DNA of 64,000 nucleotides. Source: Gammaproteobacteria bacterium (GTDB lineage: Bacteria > Pseudomonadota > Gammaproteobacteria > Steroidobacterales > Woeseiaceae). Below, one piece after another: positions 8,186 to 17,103 of the stretch (position 1 is its first letter; each line of letters starts with the position of its first letter). Below the pieces are notes generated by a model, which ran no database searches, had not been told where the DNA came from, and saw nothing but the letters and a program-made list of their open reading frames with translations. The stretch lies in contig JAADHU010000069.1 in assembly GCA_013151645.1 (NCBI GenBank), forward strand, positions 62,001 to 126,000. The letters are read 5' to 3'. The position numbers and the translations under genes were made by a program.

Positions 8186-9549
8186 TCGTAGACCACCGCC
8201 TCAATGATCGCCAGATGATCGCTTACGCCACGCTTGAACGCTTCTACGCTGACGCGCTCATCATTGCCGTGAATTCTGGAGAATTCAGCTTCCGGGACAA
8301 CAATTGGGTCGAAACCGTAGCTGGCGATGCCGAGATCGCGAGTGAAATGGCTGTCGGTAAACCCGCTGCCGACGGAAGGCATGACCCGTGAGCCGGGGTG
8401 GCGTTCACCGGTGACCGACACGATGGCGCGGTAGAGCAGGGAATTGGTCGAGGAAACGGCCGGTGTGAACGCCATGATAACGGAGATTTTTACACCCGTA
8501 TTCTGAATGAGTTCGCGCATTTCGTTGACGAAAATGTCCGCTGGCCGATCCGGCAGGATGCGGCAGTCGATCTCGGCCCAGGCCTTCGGTGGGACGACGT
8601 TGATCTTGTTGGAGGCTTCGAAACGCGTGATCGAGCAAGTGTCACGCGTGAGTGCGTGCAAAAAGGGTGAATGGGATTGCAGTTCGCTCATGAAACCGGG
8701 CTCTTTGATAGCGGCCGGCATATTGGCGTAAGCATCGGCCCATTCCGGCGCGGCGCTTTCCGCGAGAGACTGAAACATGGCATCGACGGCCGGCACGATG
8801 CGTGGCGGTGATGGCTTCGCCTTGATGATGCTCAGTGCGTCGACAATGCGTGTAACCGACGAAGTTGCGTTCGGCATCGAGCCGTGCCCGGGTGTATCGA
8901 CGGCGGTCAGGCGCAGCCAGACGGGAACCTTTTGTGTCACCTCGACGCTGAATATGCGTTCTTTCGCATTGTCCTCGCCACTGCCGCCTTCATTAATCAA
9001 AAGGCCCGCACCCGCAAATATTTCCGGATGATTTTCGGTGAGCCAGCCGGCGCCGTAAAAACCACCGGCTTCCTCGTCCGCCGTAGCGATCAGGATGACG
9101 TCACGATTCAAGGCGACTCCTGCGCGGTGCAGGCTGATAAAGGTCGCCAATTGCGAGATGCCGGTACCTTTCATATCGAGCGTGCCGCGTCCCCAGACAT
9201 AGCCGTCGCGAATTTCACCGGAGAGGGGATCGGTCGTCCAGTAGTCCGGATCGGCCGGCACGACGTCAGTGTGTTGCAGCAGAATAATTGCCGGTTCGTC
9301 GCCGCCTTCCAGGCGCGCCCACAGGTTGCCGCGTCCCGGTGCACTCTCGGCCGTCTGATAGGCGATGCCTTCCTTGTCGAGGATGTCGGCGATGAAACTG
9401 ACGGCCCGAGTCTCGTTGCCCGGCGGATTGATAGTGTCGACACGAATGTAATCCTGCAGCCAGTTCAATGCTTCGTCCTCAATGGACTGAGCGTAGACAG
9501 GCAGGACGAACAGGGCCGCGATAGTGGTGATAGTAAGGCGCTTTAGCAT
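8182..9549 (-). CDS. Exported M20 family zinc peptidase
   Basis: 455 residues from ATG at 9549, chosen because GAGAG precedes it by seven bases and it begins a clean signal peptide (ends VYAQS). The M20 metal motifs are in order: HTDVVPAD (first His and bridging Asp region), a GRGTLDMKG segment and ADEEAGG (catalytic Glu and metal ligand), then IDCRILPD in the dimerisation domain. M20 enzymes include carboxypeptidases, dipeptidases and deacylases; the exported form with a C-terminal catalytic half suggests peptide or acyl-amino-acid cleavage in the periplasm. It sits 103 bp downstream of an S12 hydrolase gene and upstream of the M3 peptidase, all on the same strand. Its stop codon lies in repeat copy C. 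Confidence 0.88.
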   Translation of the reverse strand: MLKRLTITTIAALFVLPVYAQSIEDEALNWLQDYIRVDTINPPGNETRAVSFIADILDKEGIAYQTAESAPGRGNLWARLEGGDEPAIILLQHTDVVPADPDYWTTDPLSGEIRDGYVWGRGTLDMKGTGISQLATFISLHRAGVALNRDVILIATADEEAGGFYGAGWLTENHPEIFAGAGLLINEGGSGEDNAKERIFSVEVTQKVPVWLRLTAVDTPGHGSMPNATSSVTRIVDALSIIKAKPSPPRIVPAVDAMFQSLAESAAPEWADAYANMPAAIKEPGFMSELQSHSPFLHALTRDTCSITRFEASNKINVVPPKAWAEIDCRILPDRPADIFVNEMRELIQNTGVKISVIMAFTPAVSSTNSLLYRAIVSVTGERHPGSRVMPSVGSGFTDSHFTRDLGIASYGFDPIVVPEAEFSRIHGNDERVSVEAFKRGVSDHLAIIEAVVYD

Positions 9550-9652
9550 GGGGTCTCTCATCGTGATGGTCATGATCCTGGCAGGGAGCGTAACAAATGG
9601 TAGCACCCAGGGGATACTCAACTCGTTTGTGGGACTGTCTCAGGAGTTCCTG

Positions 9653-10897
9653 CTACGCAACCTCGTGATTGGGATTGAGGTTCGCGATGAATGACAGCTG
9701 ATCCGCACCCAGGAAGCGCCTGACAATACGCTCGTATACGCCGTTCCCGCCGTCACCGTTGGTTAGCACCACTAGCGATCTTCCGGTTTCCGGTTCGATG
9801 CCCGCATAGGCACGAAACGAGAAGTTGTTGCCTTCATGTCCGACCAGGCGCCGCCCGTCGGTGCGTTTTTCGAGAGCGCAGCCCAGGCCCCACCAAAGGC
9901 CGGCGCCGGGTATTACCTGTACCAATGGACGGGTCATTCGCGCGCGGAGATCGTCGGCAAGATACGGCCCATCCAGGTCGGAAGATGCCGACAACAGGCG
10001 CAGGAATGTGTAAAGGTCCCTCGCTGTTATCACGAGGCTTGCGGCGGCATTCTGGAAAGTGATTTTTGTGTGCTCGCGACCGGGATCCAGATTCGTCGCG
10101 GCGTTCAGCCAGTCCCGATGGGTCCATTCCGCTAGTGGTTTGTTCCATTCAACCGCCAGAGGTTCGACCATCGACAATACGTTGCGAAGACCCTGGTCAG
10201 CGGCGACTCGTCCTTGTTCATGGCCAAAGGCGACCCGGTCGCCAAGCGTACTGTCCCACACGAACCGGGATTCACTCATGCCGCCTGGCTCGAACAATAT
10301 CGAATGCATGAACGCATTCAATCCCTGGCCCGAAATGCGTTCCACGACGAGTTGCAGCCAAAAATACCCTTCGCCGGAATAACGGAACCGGCCTGGATGC
10401 GAAACGATTGGACCTCCATCCGCCTGGCCGTCCTCGATCCAGTTGGGCAGACCGGAGCGATGACTTAGTACGTCTTCCGCCGTTATATCGTCCAACCGTT
10501 CATCGGCCGGAAAATAGTCGGGCCTTAAATACTCGACCAATGGGCGCTTCAGGTCGATATCTCCCCGGTCAGCGAGTAGCAGGACACCGTAAGCGAATAC
10601 GAGCTTGCTTATGGACGCCGCCTGGAAAAGCGTTTCGCTGGATACGGCGGTCTCTTGCTCGGCATTGCAAACACCCAGGTACCATTCTGTCGTCGGTTCA
10701 TCGCGATCGCCAAAAGCCAGGCTCAGTCCTGGCGTCCCCGACACGGCCATGAGGCTTTCAATCCATTCTTGCGGGGGGATATCGGGATCGTTCCGTGCGT
10801 CTTCCGGTCCGGTTGGCAACGAACATGCCGCAAGCGTTGCAAGCGCCGGTACCGACAGTACGGATCGTCGACTAATACGGGCGCCTGGCTGTTTCAT
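9653..10897 (-). CDS. Serine hydrolase lipoprotein, beta-lactamase (S12) fold
   Basis: 414 residues from ATG at 10897. The N-terminus is a twin-arginine-like or lipoprotein leader (ISRRSVLSV) with lipobox LAAC at Cys25. The nucleophile motif SISK is at residues 95-98. A YSGEGY segment replaces the canonical YxN, and a GHEGNNF motif near the C-terminus corresponds to the third box. The family covers DD-peptidases, esterases and beta-lactamase-like proteins; the YSG variation is common in the esterase-like members, but the substrate is unknown. It is probably the first gene of a run of three same-strand hydrolases. Confidence 0.85.
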   Translation of the reverse strand: MKQPGARISRRSVLSVPALATLAACSLPTGPEDARNDPDIPPQEWIESLMAVSGTPGLSLAFGDRDEPTTEWYLGVCNAEQETAVSSETLFQAASISKLVFAYGVLLLADRGDIDLKRPLVEYLRPDYFPADERLDDITAEDVLSHRSGLPNWIEDGQADGGPIVSHPGRFRYSGEGYFWLQLVVERISGQGLNAFMHSILFEPGGMSESRFVWDSTLGDRVAFGHEQGRVAADQGLRNVLSMVEPLAVEWNKPLAEWTHRDWLNAATNLDPGREHTKITFQNAAASLVITARDLYTFLRLLSASSDLDGPYLADDLRARMTRPLVQVIPGAGLWWGLGCALEKRTDGRRLVGHEGNNFSFRAYAGIEPETGRSLVVLTNGDGGNGVYERIVRRFLGADQLSFIANLNPNHEVA

Positions 10898-11396
10898 TTT
10901 TCCCTCGTGAATCGATGCGGGCGATCCAAGGAACCCTTAAGAACGTGCAACGCGAACAAACAGGGAGATTTCGAGGAGATTTCGAGGACATCCATTGGCC
11001 AGTGTGTGTTGACAGTTTGCAAAATGGTGCGCCCGAAAAACTTCAGCATAACGGCGTTGTGGTACGAATAGCCACCGTCTTCACGCAAGTTGCGACCGTC
11101 TTGTCTGAGTCTTTGATATCAGATCGTCATGGTACAGGCCGAATTACCGAGCGGATCAAGGCAGGGCAGGTGCTTTGATTCTCCGAGCGAGGTTCTTCAG
11201 TACACCGCAGATTCCCCGGGGAGCAAATGGAAACATTCATTCAGCCTCGTACGCTGGTGATGATTGAATTTCCTCGTCTTCGTTCCGGGCCACCAACCTG
11301 AACACTGGCCGCGAGGATGCTGGTCGAGGATTACCGGTTTACTTATCCGGGCCACCGGGCAACAATGCCGGCACTTGTGATTCGCTATATGCACGA
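10898..11396. other. Intergenic region, no gene recognised
   Basis: A 499-bp stretch between a minus-strand hydrolase and a plus-strand small gene. The reading frames in it are short and lack ribosome sites. A small direct repeat of TTTCGAGGA occurs near 10968-10988. Promoters for both flanking genes must lie here, but I cannot point to a convincing pair of hexamers. Confidence 0.4.
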
Positions 11397-11822
11397 TTGA
11401 GTCGCACGAAAATCCCCCCCGCGCCGCATCAGGAGACTGGAACAATCGATACCGAATTTGCACACCTTAGTCAGGAAATACAACGCATTCTGGCGCAACT
11501 GGGTCAGGAAACACTGGTTGCGCCGCGCGTTCTTGCCGATGAGCTCGAATCGTATGCGCTTCGTCTGGGCAAAACGGCTCATACCGAGTTTTTCGATCGT
11601 GACACAGCGGAGCGGGTAACGGTACTTTGCCGACGTTTGCTCAAAGCGTTACCGGCAGATCCCGATGAAAAGCAGCATCACCTCACGCAGCTTGCTGTCA
11701 ATTACTTCGTTCTCGAGGAGGACATCGAAGATGACAATGAATCGCCCATCGGTTTCGACGATGATCTGCAGGTTGCCGTTGCGGTCACCCAGGCATTGGG
11801 ACTTGAGGAACTGCTGAACTAA
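11397..11822 (+). CDS. Small acidic protein, DUF1232/YkvA-like C-terminus
   Basis: About 141 residues if the TTG at 11397 is used. The frame contains no ATG, and an AGGAGA at 11430 suggests that the true start could be a rarer codon shortly after it. The C-terminal part (NYFVLEEDIEDD, then GFDDDLQVAVAV) resembles the DUF1232 pattern of a hydrophobic turn, DxxPD-like acidic run and DD-containing helix. The function of that family is unknown. The protein is soluble, with no signal peptide. A clear terminator follows 15 bp after its stop, which supports it being a real transcription unit. Confidence 0.55.
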   Translation: MSRTKIPPAPHQETGTIDTEFAHLSQEIQRILAQLGQETLVAPRVLADELESYALRLGKTAHTEFFDRDTAERVTVLCRRLLKALPADPDEKQHHLTQLAVNYFVLEEDIEDDNESPIGFDDDLQVAVAVTQALGLEELLN

Positions 11823-11836
11823 GGACCGAGAAGCGG

Positions 11837-11866
11837 GAAAAAGGGGCCGGATTCGACCCCTTTTTC
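11837..11866. terminator. Bidirectional intrinsic terminator
   Basis: GAAAAAGGGG pairs with CCCCTTTTTC around a short loop, giving a G:C stem flanked by an A-run and a T-run. It can stop the plus-strand gene ending at 11822 and, read the other way, the minus-strand AlgP-like gene ending at 11942. Confidence 0.8.
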
Positions 11867-11941
11867 ACTTGGGAATACCCAGCGGGCAGGACGCGCCCGT
11901 CTAACAGACCTGGGAAAAAACCAGGTCGATACCGGATCCCG

Positions 11942-12523
11942 TCAAGCCGCCTTCTTCTTTGTAGCCTTTTTTCTGGCTGCCGTTTTCTTAACCGACTTTT
12001 TCTTACCGGCCGCTTTTTTCTTTGCGGTCGGCTTTTTCTTTGCAGTCGGTTTTTTCGTTACTTTTTTCTTGCTGATTTTTTTCTTTGCGGCTTTTTTTCG
12101 GGCTGCCTTTTTCTTCGGCGCGGACTTTTTCGCCAATTCCTTCTGGATACTCGCCAGTGCCCGGTCAATCCGCAGCGCATGCGTAAGGTGGCTGCGCGCA
12201 TTGCGCAAGTCATCCATTACAGGTGCCAGGTCTTTGCGCAACTGTTTGGCTTCGTTCTTCGCACCATCGAGTACTTTGTCCAGATTTCTAATTTGCTTTT
12301 GGAGTTCTCGCTTTGATTTGGCGGCGGTCGTATTTGCCAGTCGCTCGGTTTTTTTCTGCAACTGAAGCGCGGTGCGTTTGGCACGATTGCTGGTACGATC
12401 AATCTCTTTTTTCAAACGCTTGCGTTGCCGATCCAGTTCCTTCGCGGCTCGCTTCGAGGTGCTTAGGAATTGTTTTTTCGTCTGCTGCAGGGTTTTCTCA
12501 ATATCGCTCAGTTCATTGCTCAC
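11942..12523 (-). CDS. AlgP/histone H1-like basic protein with Lys-Ala tail
   Basis: 193 residues from GTG at 12523. That start has GGAG ten bases upstream; the frame is open 38 codons further, but those encode an unrelated hydrophobic stretch. Residues 1-135 are heptad-rich and charged (coiled coil). From about residue 140 to the end the sequence is almost only Lys, Ala, Thr and Arg in KKAA/KKKPTA-type repeats, as in AlgP of Pseudomonas and eukaryotic histone H1 tails. Such proteins bind DNA non-specifically; AlgP has been linked to alginate gene control. No alginate genes are in the window. The tail DNA is repetitive and prone to length change. Confidence 0.75.
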   Translation of the reverse strand: MSNELSDIEKTLQQTKKQFLSTSKRAAKELDRQRKRLKKEIDRTSNRAKRTALQLQKKTERLANTTAAKSKRELQKQIRNLDKVLDGAKNEAKQLRKDLAPVMDDLRNARSHLTHALRIDRALASIQKELAKKSAPKKKAARKKAAKKKISKKKVTKKPTAKKKPTAKKKAAGKKKSVKKTAARKKATKKKAA

Positions 12524-12896
12524 AATGTCAGGTCTCCGAAAATGAATGGTATACACAACGGACGTTAGCAGAAATTGACCGTTTATGGCGTAAGGAATAG
12601 CCGCATTCGGAAACAATGCCGTGTATGAGCGCAGCACTGAAACTGACGGGACTTCAATCTGTGGGTTCGTCGTGCGGAAACTGATTGTCCATCCGCACGT
12701 AAAGCGCTTTGCGATACGTGATCGTGGGGTGGACGTTCCAGCGGTGTTTGATCGGCGCCTGGCGCAAAACGTTGCAGCCTTCTATGCGGATATCGGGGCT
12801 TCGTATACATCGAAATTTCCGTATTCTCATGACAGGTTCAATCACCGCCAGCACCTGTGGTGAGACCACATCGGACAGGTTCTGCGCGCGCATCGA
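12524..12896. other. Intergenic region with one weak 79-codon frame
   Basis: 373 bp between the AlgP-like gene and the MarR gene, both on the minus strand. A minus-strand frame at 12654-12893 (79 residues, starting three bases after the MarR stop) is the best candidate gene. It has no ribosome site, no recognisable domain and an unremarkable composition, so I do not call it. The promoter of the AlgP-like gene should lie near 12530-12600. Confidence 0.35.
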
Positions 12897-13334
12897 CTAG
12901 CGTGCCAGGTCATCCAGCAGTTCGATCATCTGCTCGATTTGAGTTGCAACTCTTCGTGATCGCTGCAAGATGGTAGTCATCGCATCGTCGACGACCCCGG
13001 ATGCATCGTTAACAAGTTCGCGACCGGCGGGCGTCAACGCGGCGATCGCCAGGCGGGCATCCCGTTTGCTCTTGACGGTGGATACCACGCCCAGTTTTTC
13101 CATTGGGCGAAGCGCGCGGGTGACACCGGACGGGGTCATGCCGACGGCACGCGCGAGGTCGACGCGGCTTGCGCGGGAATTCGGGGTACTGGCCAGCGAC
13201 TGCAACAAGCGGTATTCCGCAAGGCTGATGCCGCGAATCGAGCCAAGACTGGCGTCCAGGCGGCTTTCAAGCCGATTCCAGGCGGCCGCGAAGGTGAGCG
13301 CCAGCGCCTGGTTTTCAGTGGGTTGAATATTCAT
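12897..13334 (-). CDS. MarR family transcriptional regulator
   Basis: 145 residues from ATG at 13334. A longer frame from 13370 would read through a palindrome that looks like the operator, so the shorter start is preferred; neither start has a strong ribosome site. The winged helix is visible: SLAEYRLLQSLAS, the recognition helix region DLARAVGMTPSGVTRALRPM, and the wing KSKRDARLAIAALTPAG with the family's D-R pair. MarR proteins are dimeric repressors that release DNA on binding phenolic or oxidant ligands. The neighbouring exporter gene, read in the same direction and ending at 13407, is a plausible but unproven target. Confidence 0.85.
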   Translation of the reverse strand: MNIQPTENQALALTFAAAWNRLESRLDASLGSIRGISLAEYRLLQSLASTPNSRASRVDLARAVGMTPSGVTRALRPMEKLGVVSTVKSKRDARLAIAALTPAGRELVNDASGVVDDAMTTILQRSRRVATQIEQMIELLDDLAR

Positions 13335-13352
13335 GAGAAAAGCATAACAGAA

Positions 13353-13368
13353 GCGTGAGTAATCACGC
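13353..13368. promoter_or_regulatory. Candidate MarR operator palindrome
   Basis: GCGTGAgtaaTCACGC is a perfect six-base inverted repeat with a four-base spacer, 19 bp upstream of the regulator's ATG. Its size and place fit a MarR-dimer autoregulatory site. Confidence 0.55.
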
Positions 13369-13406
13369 AATAGTTAATCAAAATACCGTTCAAACTACTG
13401 TGCAGG

Positions 13407-14318
13407 TCATGCAGCGTCGGCTAAGGCTCGGCGGTGCAGGCGACTCTCTCGCCAGATTATCAACACATTCGAGGCGATAACGATGCTGGCACCGGTGATG
13501 ACAGCGGGCAAAGGCCATTCGTTCCAGATCATCCAGCCGAACAGAGTGGCCCAGATGATGCTGGTGTAGTTAAAGACCGTAACGACGGCGGCCGGGGCAT
13601 TTTTGTAGGCAACTGACAGCAACCATTGCGCCGCAGCACCGGATAAGCCCACGCCGAGCAGCAACGGCACTTCTCTCAACGACGGAGAGACGGCGACAAA
13701 TGGCATCGCTATCGCGGTAACGGCCGCACCGACCGTGAAAAAATAGAAGCTGATCGTTTCCGGGCTCTCGAAGCGGCCCAGATAACGCAAAATGATCTGC
13801 AAAATCGCATGCAGGAGGGCGGTACACAACGCGACAGCAATGCCAAATACAAAGACGTCGCCCGTCGGTCGCACCATGACGATGACTCCCACGAACCCTG
13901 CGACGACGGCGGACCAACGATACAGGCCGACGGACTCTTTGAGAATCAGGACGGCCAGGACCGGAATAAACAGCGATGACGCGAACAACAAGGCTGCGGT
14001 ATCCGCCAATGGCATCAGCGAGTAGGCGTAGAACGTGAGCACGAGACTGGCGGTGCCAAGAACCGCCCGCAGGCCGACCAGCAAGGGTTTGGTGTTCAGT
14101 TTTAGAATATCGCGCCGACCGAGCGCGAATATCAGAAAGAGAAACGGCACGCTACCGATCAGATTCCGGTAGAAGGCAATTTCAATGACCGAGTGATTTG
14201 CGCTCAGCAGTTTGGCGAGCATGATCATGATCGCAAACAGGAAGTGTGCACCCATGGCGGCGGCCATGCCTCGGATGACGTGATCCTGATGAGCGCGTGC
14301 GTGAAGTTCCTGGGACAT
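13407..14318 (-). CDS. EamA/DMT-superfamily membrane transporter
   Basis: 303 residues from ATG at 14318; the upstream open frame has no membrane character. About ten hydrophobic helices lie in two repeats (EamA repeats), starting at residue 17 (GMAAAMGAHFLFAIMIMLAKLL). A charged loop near residues 50-55 (GRRDILKLNTK) and a short basic C-terminus (RESRLHRR) are typical. The family exports amino acids, purines, S-adenosylmethionine or drugs; substrate is not predictable here. No Shine-Dalgarno sequence is evident. It reads in the same direction as, and is located upstream of, the MarR gene at 13334, and the superoxide dismutase homologue is divergent from it. Confidence 0.85.
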   Translation of the reverse strand: MSQELHARAHQDHVIRGMAAAMGAHFLFAIMIMLAKLLSANHSVIEIAFYRNLIGSVPFLFLIFALGRRDILKLNTKPLLVGLRAVLGTASLVLTFYAYSLMPLADTAALLFASSLFIPVLAVLILKESVGLYRWSAVVAGFVGVIVMVRPTGDVFVFGIAVALCTALLHAILQIILRYLGRFESPETISFYFFTVGAAVTAIAMPFVAVSPSLREVPLLLGVGLSGAAAQWLLSVAYKNAPAAVVTVFNYTSIIWATLFGWMIWNEWPLPAVITGASIVIASNVLIIWRESRLHRRALADAA

Positions 14319-14605
14319 GAGGAGAGGATTGCCGGGGGGTGAGTACTGGGTGCGCGTGCGGGGATATCCATTATAGAGGTCCCCGCGAGATTCCCCACCC
14401 CCTTGCCGGAGATGGCAGGGATATCCTCCGACTGAAAGACCCCGACCGACGGCGGACAGCCAAAGTCGAGTTGACGTTGGCCATCCCGAAACGGCCGAAG
14501 TGCATTCATTTGGATTCGCCGGACCAGCCAATCGTTTGCGGTACCATAGGTGCATGCCGAATTTCACACTTCGCTGTAAACGAAGCAATTTTCAGGAGAA
14601 TCGCC

Positions 14606-15379
14606 ATGAAGATCGCAGACAAGGATGACGACGCAACGGATGCCCGTACGTTTTCTATCGAGCGCCGGAGTGTGATTCGTGGCGCGGTCGCTGGATTGTC
14701 AGCGGGCGCGTTCGCTGTCGCAGCACCCGCTCGGGCGGAGTCCCGAGCATCGTCGGACGGATTAGCGATTGACGCCGGCGCCTTCCACGATGCCCACACA
14801 CTTAAACCATTGCCCTATAAAGCAGCGGCTTTGCACGGCTTGTCGGCCCGATTGATCGAATCCCATTGGTCGCACAATTACGGCGGTTCCGTGCGTGCCC
14901 TCAATGTGACGAATAGACTCCTGGCGGCGGCGCTGGCTGACCGTGATTCGCCGGCATTCACGTACAACGATCTGAAGCGCGAACACTTAATGCGTACCGG
15001 ATCGGTCGTTTTGCACGAATTGTATTTCGAAAACATGGGTGGCGACGGTAAAGCGCCGGCCGATGCTCGCCGGTTAATCGCTGCTTCGTTCGGCGACTTC
15101 GATCGCTGGGAGACCGAATACCGCCGAATCGCCGCCGGTCTTGGCGGGGGGGCGGGCTGGGTCGTCTTTGGCTACAACCGGCATTTCCGGGTATTGGAAA
15201 ACTACTGGATGGCCGATCACATGCATTCGCCGGCAAGCACGGTGCCGCTTCTGGTGATGGATATGTACGAGCACTCCTACCAGATGGACTATGGCGCGGC
15301 AACGGCGCGTTATATAGACGCATTTTTTGCGAACATCAACTGGGACCGCGTTATGGCAAGAATCGAAGCCATACACTGA
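14606..15379 (+). CDS. Tat-exported Fe/Mn superoxide dismutase homologue with altered second shell
   Basis: 257 residues from ATG at 14606, after AGGAGA at good spacing. The N-terminus carries a twin-arginine motif (ERRSVIRG, 19-26) and a hydrophobic stretch ending PARAES, so it is probably exported folded. All four metal ligands of Fe/Mn SOD can be placed: H87, H137, D219 and H223 (DMYEH). Several second-shell residues differ from E. coli SodB: the positions of His30, Tyr34, Gln69 and Trp158 are Asn91, Ser95, Ser133 and Tyr221. Metal binding is therefore likely but dismutase activity is uncertain. The gene stands alone; the neighbours do not suggest a redox operon. Confidence 0.8.
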   Translation: MKIADKDDDATDARTFSIERRSVIRGAVAGLSAGAFAVAAPARAESRASSDGLAIDAGAFHDAHTLKPLPYKAAALHGLSARLIESHWSHNYGGSVRALNVTNRLLAAALADRDSPAFTYNDLKREHLMRTGSVVLHELYFENMGGDGKAPADARRLIAASFGDFDRWETEYRRIAAGLGGGAGWVVFGYNRHFRVLENYWMADHMHSPASTVPLLVMDMYEHSYQMDYGAATARYIDAFFANINWDRVMARIEAIH

Positions 15380-15421
15380 TGCTGGTTATAGCGGCCGCCG
15401 AAACAGGACGACCATCACACG

Positions 15422-16261
15422 CTATTGTGCGGTTTCCTGATTCGTCTTCTTAACCGTACGCGTGCTCAGGTCGAAGATGACGCTCGGGTTGAGATCATAG
15501 AACCACTTTGATCCGTGGGGTTTGTTGTCGTAGACAGCAACCCGACCCTGACCGATGATTCGAAACTCGTTGTTGTGGACGACGATTGCGGCGCCTTCAT
15601 CGATACCGATACCCAGCAGGTTGGGATACAGATCGACCGTTGTCACCAGTTGATTCTCCCGCTTCCTCTCGGTCAGGTGAGGGTTAATCACGACGTCTTG
15701 CAGAAATCCGAATCCACGCGTGTGATTTCGCGCGATCAGGGCAGGTTTGTCGGCATGACCGCGAAGCATGAACGACGTAGCGATCATGGCACCGCCCGAC
15801 TGGCCGCCATATACGCCACCGCGTTGGAGAAGTGCCCTGAGTTCGTTGTGACTTTTCGTATCCAGAACCAGGCGGGCCAGATGGCCCTGGTTGCCGCCAC
15901 TGACCCAGACTGCGCTGGATGCCCTGATGGCGTCTGCAAACGCGTCGGAATCCCAATCACTTCGATGGTTCGAATGTAGCAGCGTGATATCCGTCCGAAA
16001 AAGTTTGCGTAGCGTTGCCTCGTACTCTGATCGGCTGCTGACGTGTTTTGGGAGTTCTCGCGGAATCCGTATGTACAGAATCGAGGAACCACCGTCTCCC
16101 GCCAGTTCGAGGAAAGTATCGAGGACGTTCCCCGCTTCGAGTGTTCCACCGCCGGTCAGTACTAACGTACCCTCGGTGGGCTGCGCAGAGGATGTTTGAG
16201 CGAACGTCGGTGTTGCGGCGGCCAGTAGCAGGAGTGGAATTAATCCCAATACGATATTCAT
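15422..16261 (-). CDS. Exported S51-family (cyanophycinase-like) peptidase
   Basis: 279 residues from ATG at 16261, with a signal peptide ending TFAQ. The class I amidotransferase-like fold of S51 shows as LVLTGGGT, WVSGGNQGHL (116-128) and the nucleophile elbow GGQSGGAM with Ser155. In cyanophycinase and peptidase E the elbow is usually GTSAGA, so Gln-Ser-Gly-Gly is a variant. A GIDEGAAIVV strand follows, also typical. Cyanophycinases release Asp-Arg from cyanophycin outside the cell; PepE cleaves Asp dipeptides. Which of these, or another isoaspartyl substrate, applies cannot be told. The TetR gene lies just upstream on the same strand (stop at 16281, 19 bp away). Confidence 0.8.
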   Translation of the reverse strand: MNIVLGLIPLLLLAAATPTFAQTSSAQPTEGTLVLTGGGTLEAGNVLDTFLELAGDGGSSILYIRIPRELPKHVSSRSEYEATLRKLFRTDITLLHSNHRSDWDSDAFADAIRASSAVWVSGGNQGHLARLVLDTKSHNELRALLQRGGVYGGQSGGAMIATSFMLRGHADKPALIARNHTRGFGFLQDVVINPHLTERKRENQLVTTVDLYPNLLGIGIDEGAAIVVHNNEFRIIGQGRVAVYDNKPHGSKWFYDLNPSVIFDLSTRTVKKTNQETAQ

Positions 16262-16280
16262 TTCGATACGGTTCTGGCGG

Positions 16281-16886
16281 CTAGCGTTGGGACAGGCCGC
16301 TGACCAGTATTTGCAACATGTGCGCCACGTTTATCCGGTACTGTTCCGGGCTCAGGTCCGGGCCCCCGAAGGTTTCGATTCCCTCCACAGCGCTAAGAAT
16401 CAGATCCGCTGCCTGGGTCGGTGTAAGGCCACGTTCGTCAAGCTCGATCTCACCGGCATTTTCAGCGTCTTTGAGCAATTGCACCAGCACGGTGTGAAAA
16501 CGAATCTGGCAAGCGGCCGAGACGTCGCCGCACCGGCGGTTGTTTTCGTCCAGCAAATCGCAGCCATGCTCAGTGGACGCCAGCAAATCGAAGACCACAC
16601 TCGCTTTTGCCTCGAACAATGCGCTTAAGCGTGTTTCCAGCGGGCCAGAGCATTCGATCACGGTTTCGGCGGCTACGATCAGCTTGTCGTGAATGTCTTC
16701 GCACAGCGACCGAAACAACGCTTCTTTATTATCGAAGTACAGATATAGCGCAGCACGGGAAATTCCCGCTTCGCCGGCCACTTCATCCATGGAGGTGCGG
16801 CGATAGCCGTGACGTGCGAAACACCGTACAGCCGCACTGATTATCGACTCGTGCCGATCGACTTTTCGCTTCGCTACGCTCCCCAT
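16281..16886 (-). CDS. TetR/AcrR family transcriptional regulator
   Basis: 201 residues from ATG at 16886; the frame is open upstream but that part covers the operator cluster and has no protein character. The N-terminal HTH is classic: IISAAVRCFARHGYRRTSMDEVAGEAGISRAALYLYF broken as helix 1, helix 2 and the recognition helix with YLYFDNKEALF. The remaining 140 residues form the ligand-binding helical domain. The start codon is two bases from a perfect TGTCAA-AG-TTGACA palindrome, so autorepression is likely. The gene and the S51 peptidase gene below it probably share a transcript. Confidence 0.88.
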   Translation of the reverse strand: MGSVAKRKVDRHESIISAAVRCFARHGYRRTSMDEVAGEAGISRAALYLYFDNKEALFRSLCEDIHDKLIVAAETVIECSGPLETRLSALFEAKASVVFDLLASTEHGCDLLDENNRRCGDVSAACQIRFHTVLVQLLKDAENAGEIELDERGLTPTQAADLILSAVEGIETFGGPDLSPEQYRINVAHMLQILVSGLSQR

Positions 16887-16888
16887 AG

Positions 16889-17008
16889 TGTCAAAGTTGA
16901 CAAATCGTGACCAATATGTCAATTTTCGCTGAGTAAACACATTGGACAAATATTGACCAAGTTGTACAGATTTGACGAGTTTTGCCACCAAAGTGATGAG
17001 TCTGTCAA
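16889..17008. promoter_or_regulatory. Cluster of TGTCAA/TTGAC operator half-sites upstream of TetR gene
   Basis: The stretch contains a perfect palindrome TGTCAAAGTTGACA at 16889-16902 and further half-sites at 16917 (TGTCAA), 16953 (TTGACC), near 16971 (TTTGACG) and 17003 (TGTCAA). Such spacing suggests several TetR dimers on one control region. The divergent small gene at 17104 may be controlled too. Confidence 0.55.
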
Positions 17009-17103
17009 CTCGCGTATCTGCCAATTAATCATTATCCATACAGAAAACCGTTTCATATCAATAAGATAAAATATGCCTCACTGGCATCGACAAGGAGATC
17101 AAC

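Noticed and set aside
12654-12893. 79-codon minus-strand frame just after the MarR gene
   Set aside because: Position is suggestive, but no ribosome site or recognisable family; conservation in relatives would decide.
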